Source: a bacterium CG_4_9_14_3_um_filter_65_15
GTDB taxonomy: Bacteria > Krumholzibacteriota > Krumholzibacteriia > LZORAL124-64-63
Length of the DNA stretch: 62,636 bases
Reading direction: 5' to 3'
NCBI GenBank assembly: GCA_002790835.1
Contig: PFVX01000007.1
Location: forward strand, 1-62,636
Shown: positions 61,244 to 62,636 of the stretch, one piece after another
How the letters are laid out: each line of letters begins with the position of its first letter
Position numbering within the stretch: the stretch's first letter is position 1
The notes under the pieces: model-generated
Databases searched by the model: none
The model's input: the letters and a program-made list of their open reading frames with translations, nothing else
What the model was told of the DNA's origin: nothing
Program-made: the position numbers and the translations under genes

Positions 61244-61852
61244 TCAGAAGCGGCGCAAAACGCCGACCACGACGCCCTGGACCCTCACCCGGTCCTCGGG
61301 GAACTCCATGACCTGGAAATCGGGATTGGCCGGTTGCAGACGAATAACCGCTCCGTCCCGGTAGTACTGCTTGACGGTCACCGAATCTCCGTCGACCAGG
61401 GCGATCACGGTCTCACCGTTGCGTGCGACCTCGCGGGCTTCCACCACGACGGTGTCTCCGTCTCGGATCTGTTCTTCGATCATGGAATCCCCGCGCACCC
61501 GCAGGGCGTAGGTCCGACCCTTGCCGAGCCATTCCTCCGGCAAGGCAATTTCCTCGCGGTCCTCAAGGGCCTCGATGGGATAGCCCGCGGCCACGGTGCC
61601 GAGGATCGGCACCATGACGACCGCAACCGGTTTCGCATCGAGGTCAATGATTTCCAGGTCACGACTGGCGTTCGGGCGGTCGCGCCGCAGGTAGCCCTTG
61701 GAGACGAGTTGCCCCACATGTTTGTGAACGGTCGCCACGGACGACAGGTCGAATCGGGCACCGATTTCCTGAAGGGTCGGCGCATAGCCCTGCTCCCGGG
61801 AATAATCCTTGATGTAGTCCAGGATTTCCGCCTGACGGGGAGTCAACCCCAT
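61244..61852 (-). CDS. lexA: LexA-type SOS repressor
   Basis: LexA represses DNA-damage genes and cuts itself on RecA filaments. The 202-residue protein has the winged helix-turn-helix (about 1-68, LTPRQAEILDYIKDYSREQG and PTLQEIGARFDLSSVATVHKHV), the cleavage site Ala89-Gly90 (TVAAGYP), catalytic Ser123 (RGDSMIEE) and Lys161 (SVTVKQYY). The frame is open to 62038 but ATG 61852 has a GGAG-type site and begins the family. I find no CTGT-N8-ACAG or GAAC-N4-GTTC box upstream, so its operator is not of the textbook types or is elsewhere. Confidence 0.95.
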   Translation of the reverse strand: MGLTPRQAEILDYIKDYSREQGYAPTLQEIGARFDLSSVATVHKHVGQLVSKGYLRRDRPNASRDLEIIDLDAKPVAVVMVPILGTVAAGYPIEALEDREEIALPEEWLGKGRTYALRVRGDSMIEEQIRDGDTVVVEAREVARNGETVIALVDGDSVTVKQYYRDGAVIRLQPANPDFQVMEFPEDRVRVQGVVVGVLRRF

Positions 61853-61989
61853 ATCGCTCTCCACTCGCCTGACCGCATCACGCAACGCAGTCGCCTGCAA
61901 GTTCAACCGAAGCCGATCTTCGGCCTTTCCTTGCCCATAATCTCCCCGGCTCAAGCGAAAGTCCAGCGAAAAAAACGCGAAGGAAAAGG

Positions 61990-62015
61990 AAAAACATCCG
62001 GCTGGCCGAAGCCGG
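61990..62015 (-). terminator. terminator-like hairpin in the lexA upstream region
   Basis: On the minus strand CCGGCT-TCGGCC-AGCCGG is followed by ATGTTTTTCC. No minus-strand gene lies upstream, so it would either end a lexA leader transcript early or act as a chance hairpin. The 279-bp lexA-HIT gap also has a TAGAAT at 62044-62049 on the plus strand as a possible HIT -10. Confidence 0.35.
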
Positions 62016-62131
62016 GCTCCCCTGTCCCTCCTCAACAATGTGGTAGAATGCAGCCATCATGCTGCGGCCCCGCTCCCTGTCCCCTCAGCCTTCGGGGCCG
62101 CCCATCGCCGAGCCGTGAGAGGACCAATACC

Positions 62132-62476
62132 GTGACGCCTTGCCTCTTCTGCGAAATCTGTGCAGGTAACATTCCCTCAGCCGAGGTATTCAGCGACGAC
62201 CAGGTCCTGGCTTTCCGGGACATCGACCCGCAGGCCCCCACCCACATCCTGGTCATCCCCCGTCGGCACATCGCCAGCTTGGCGGAACTGGCTCCTGCGG
62301 ACACCGAACTCCTGGGCCACCTTCTGATGACGGCCACCGGGATCGCCGAGGGCGAGGGGCTGGCCGGCGCCGGGTACCGGGTGGTCGTCAATTGCGGCCG
62401 GCATGGCGGCCAGGCGGTCGACCACCTCCATGTGCATGTCCTCGGCGGACGCCAGATGGCCTGGCCTCCGGGTTGA
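62132..62476 (+). CDS. HIT family (histidine triad) hydrolase
   Basis: HinT-like proteins hydrolyse nucleotide phosphoramidates. The 114-residue protein has N-terminal CLFCEICAGNIPSAEVFSDD (about 4-23), PRRHIASLAEL and the triad HLHVHVLGG (about 100-108). The start is GTG 62132, with GAGAGG 9 nt upstream; the very long open frame before it is antisense to lexA and hsp20 and is not used. Divergent from lexA. Confidence 0.92.
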   Translation: MTPCLFCEICAGNIPSAEVFSDDQVLAFRDIDPQAPTHILVIPRRHIASLAELAPADTELLGHLLMTATGIAEGEGLAGAGYRVVVNCGRHGGQAVDHLHVHVLGGRQMAWPPG

Positions 62477-62510
62477 GCACCCAGCTTCCTCCCAAAGAAT
62501 AAAGTTGTGC

Positions 62511-62531
62511 CTCGTAAATTGTGTCTACGAG
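62511..62531. repeat. short inverted repeat after the HIT gene
   Basis: CTCGTA (62511-62516) and TACGAG (62526-62531) form a 6-bp inverted repeat with a 9-nt loop in a stretch visibly less GC-rich than the rest. It may be an end of the mobile element or the HIT 3' hairpin. Confidence 0.3.
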
Positions 62532-62612
62532 TTACGCCTCACCTTTTCGCCGCGTTTTCAGCTAGGAGCCTGCGCCGTAGAACTCCAGGAAGAGTTGTTG
62601 TAAAGTACGGGG

Positions 62613-62636
62613 ATGAGCACTTCATTCCGTCCGTAC
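62613..62636 (+). mobile_element. start of a probable IS1182-family transposase gene, cut by the window edge
   Basis: Only eight codons are visible (Met-Ser-Thr-Ser-Phe-Arg-Pro-Tyr). Transposases of the IS1182 group often begin with M(S/T)xxFRPYxxDQ, so this is a plausible match. The 120 bp before it have lower GC and no gene, as would fit the left end of an insertion sequence. Evidence is thin because the gene is cut. Confidence 0.45.

Noticed and set aside
61853-62131. LexA operator in front of lexA
   Set aside because: Neither CTGT-N8-ACAG nor GAAC-N4-GTTC is present; a lineage-specific box cannot be excluded.
1-62636. Terminal repeat joining both window ends (GTACGGA at the left, its complement at the right)
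   Set aside because: Only seven bases agree, and the left one is coding sequence for the pruA C-terminus; this is likely chance.
1-62636. tRNA, rRNA, CRISPR or prophage elements
   Set aside because: Intergenic gaps are short and none shows tRNA-like cloverleaf sequence, regular spaced repeats or phage genes.

Overview
The window is 62.6 kb of GC-rich, densely packed bacterial chromosome. It holds 55 protein-coding genes, two of them cut by the window edges, and no rRNA, tRNA or CRISPR array that I can see. Almost everything is read from the minus strand. Only fbp, a small lipoprotein gene, a HIT-family gene and the transposase start at the right edge are on the plus strand. No gene-free stretch exceeds 300 bp; the longest are 24334-24628 and 61853-62131. 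The organism is a Gram-negative with a full outer membrane (Lpx, BAM, Lol, Tol-Pal, heptosyltransferases). It also carries bacillithiol synthesis, ClpC-McsA-McsB and a fused LpxC-FabZ. That mixture suggests a lineage of the Fibrobacterota-Chlorobiota-Bacteroidota (FCB) side of the tree, such as Krumholzibacteria, Eisenbacteria or Gemmatimonadota-like groups. This is inference from gene content, not a phylogeny.

Left third (1-24.3 kb). A proline-catabolic dehydrogenase (pruA, 3' end cut by the window) diverges from class I fructose-bisphosphatase. A tolQ-tolR-tolA-tolB-pal-cpoB operon with a trailing cupin gene is preceded by a TIGR04138-like small gene that has its own promoter and terminator. 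Next comes nadB - methyltransferase - bshC - bshB - bshA, a complete bacillithiol route with a translationally coupled methyltransferase that is a candidate for N-methyl-bacillithiol synthesis. Then comes the envelope block bamA - ompH - lpxD - lpxC/fabZ - lpxA - lpxB - acyltransferase - lpxK.

Middle (24.6-47 kb). clpC follows mcsA-mcsB, and the McsB protein lacks canonical active-site residues. Upstream, fourteen genes from accC to mcsB (accC, ftsK, rimO, an unknown exported protein, bamD, nadD, polA, coaE, prfB with a programmed frameshift, lysS, lolC, lolD, mcsA, mcsB) run with gaps of 30 bp or less, apparently one 17 kb transcription unit. A self-contained pilT gene separates accC from efp-accB.

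Right third (47-62.6 kb). phzF, acyl-CoA dehydrogenase, a TPR protein and aroQ form a small group. A second long unit runs hsp20 - lon - three GT9 glycosyltransferases with a gmhB-like phosphatase - DUF3108 protein - GT39 membrane transferase - sugar-phosphate transferase, joining protein quality control to LPS or glycan assembly. lexA and a HIT hydrolase diverge near the end. The last 24 bases look like the start of an IS1182-type transposase, which probably explains the sequence break.

Points most worth following up are the methyltransferase in the bacillithiol operon, the degenerate McsB beside an intact ClpC, the double-terminator intergenic region in front of bamA, and the unknown exported protein in front of bamD.
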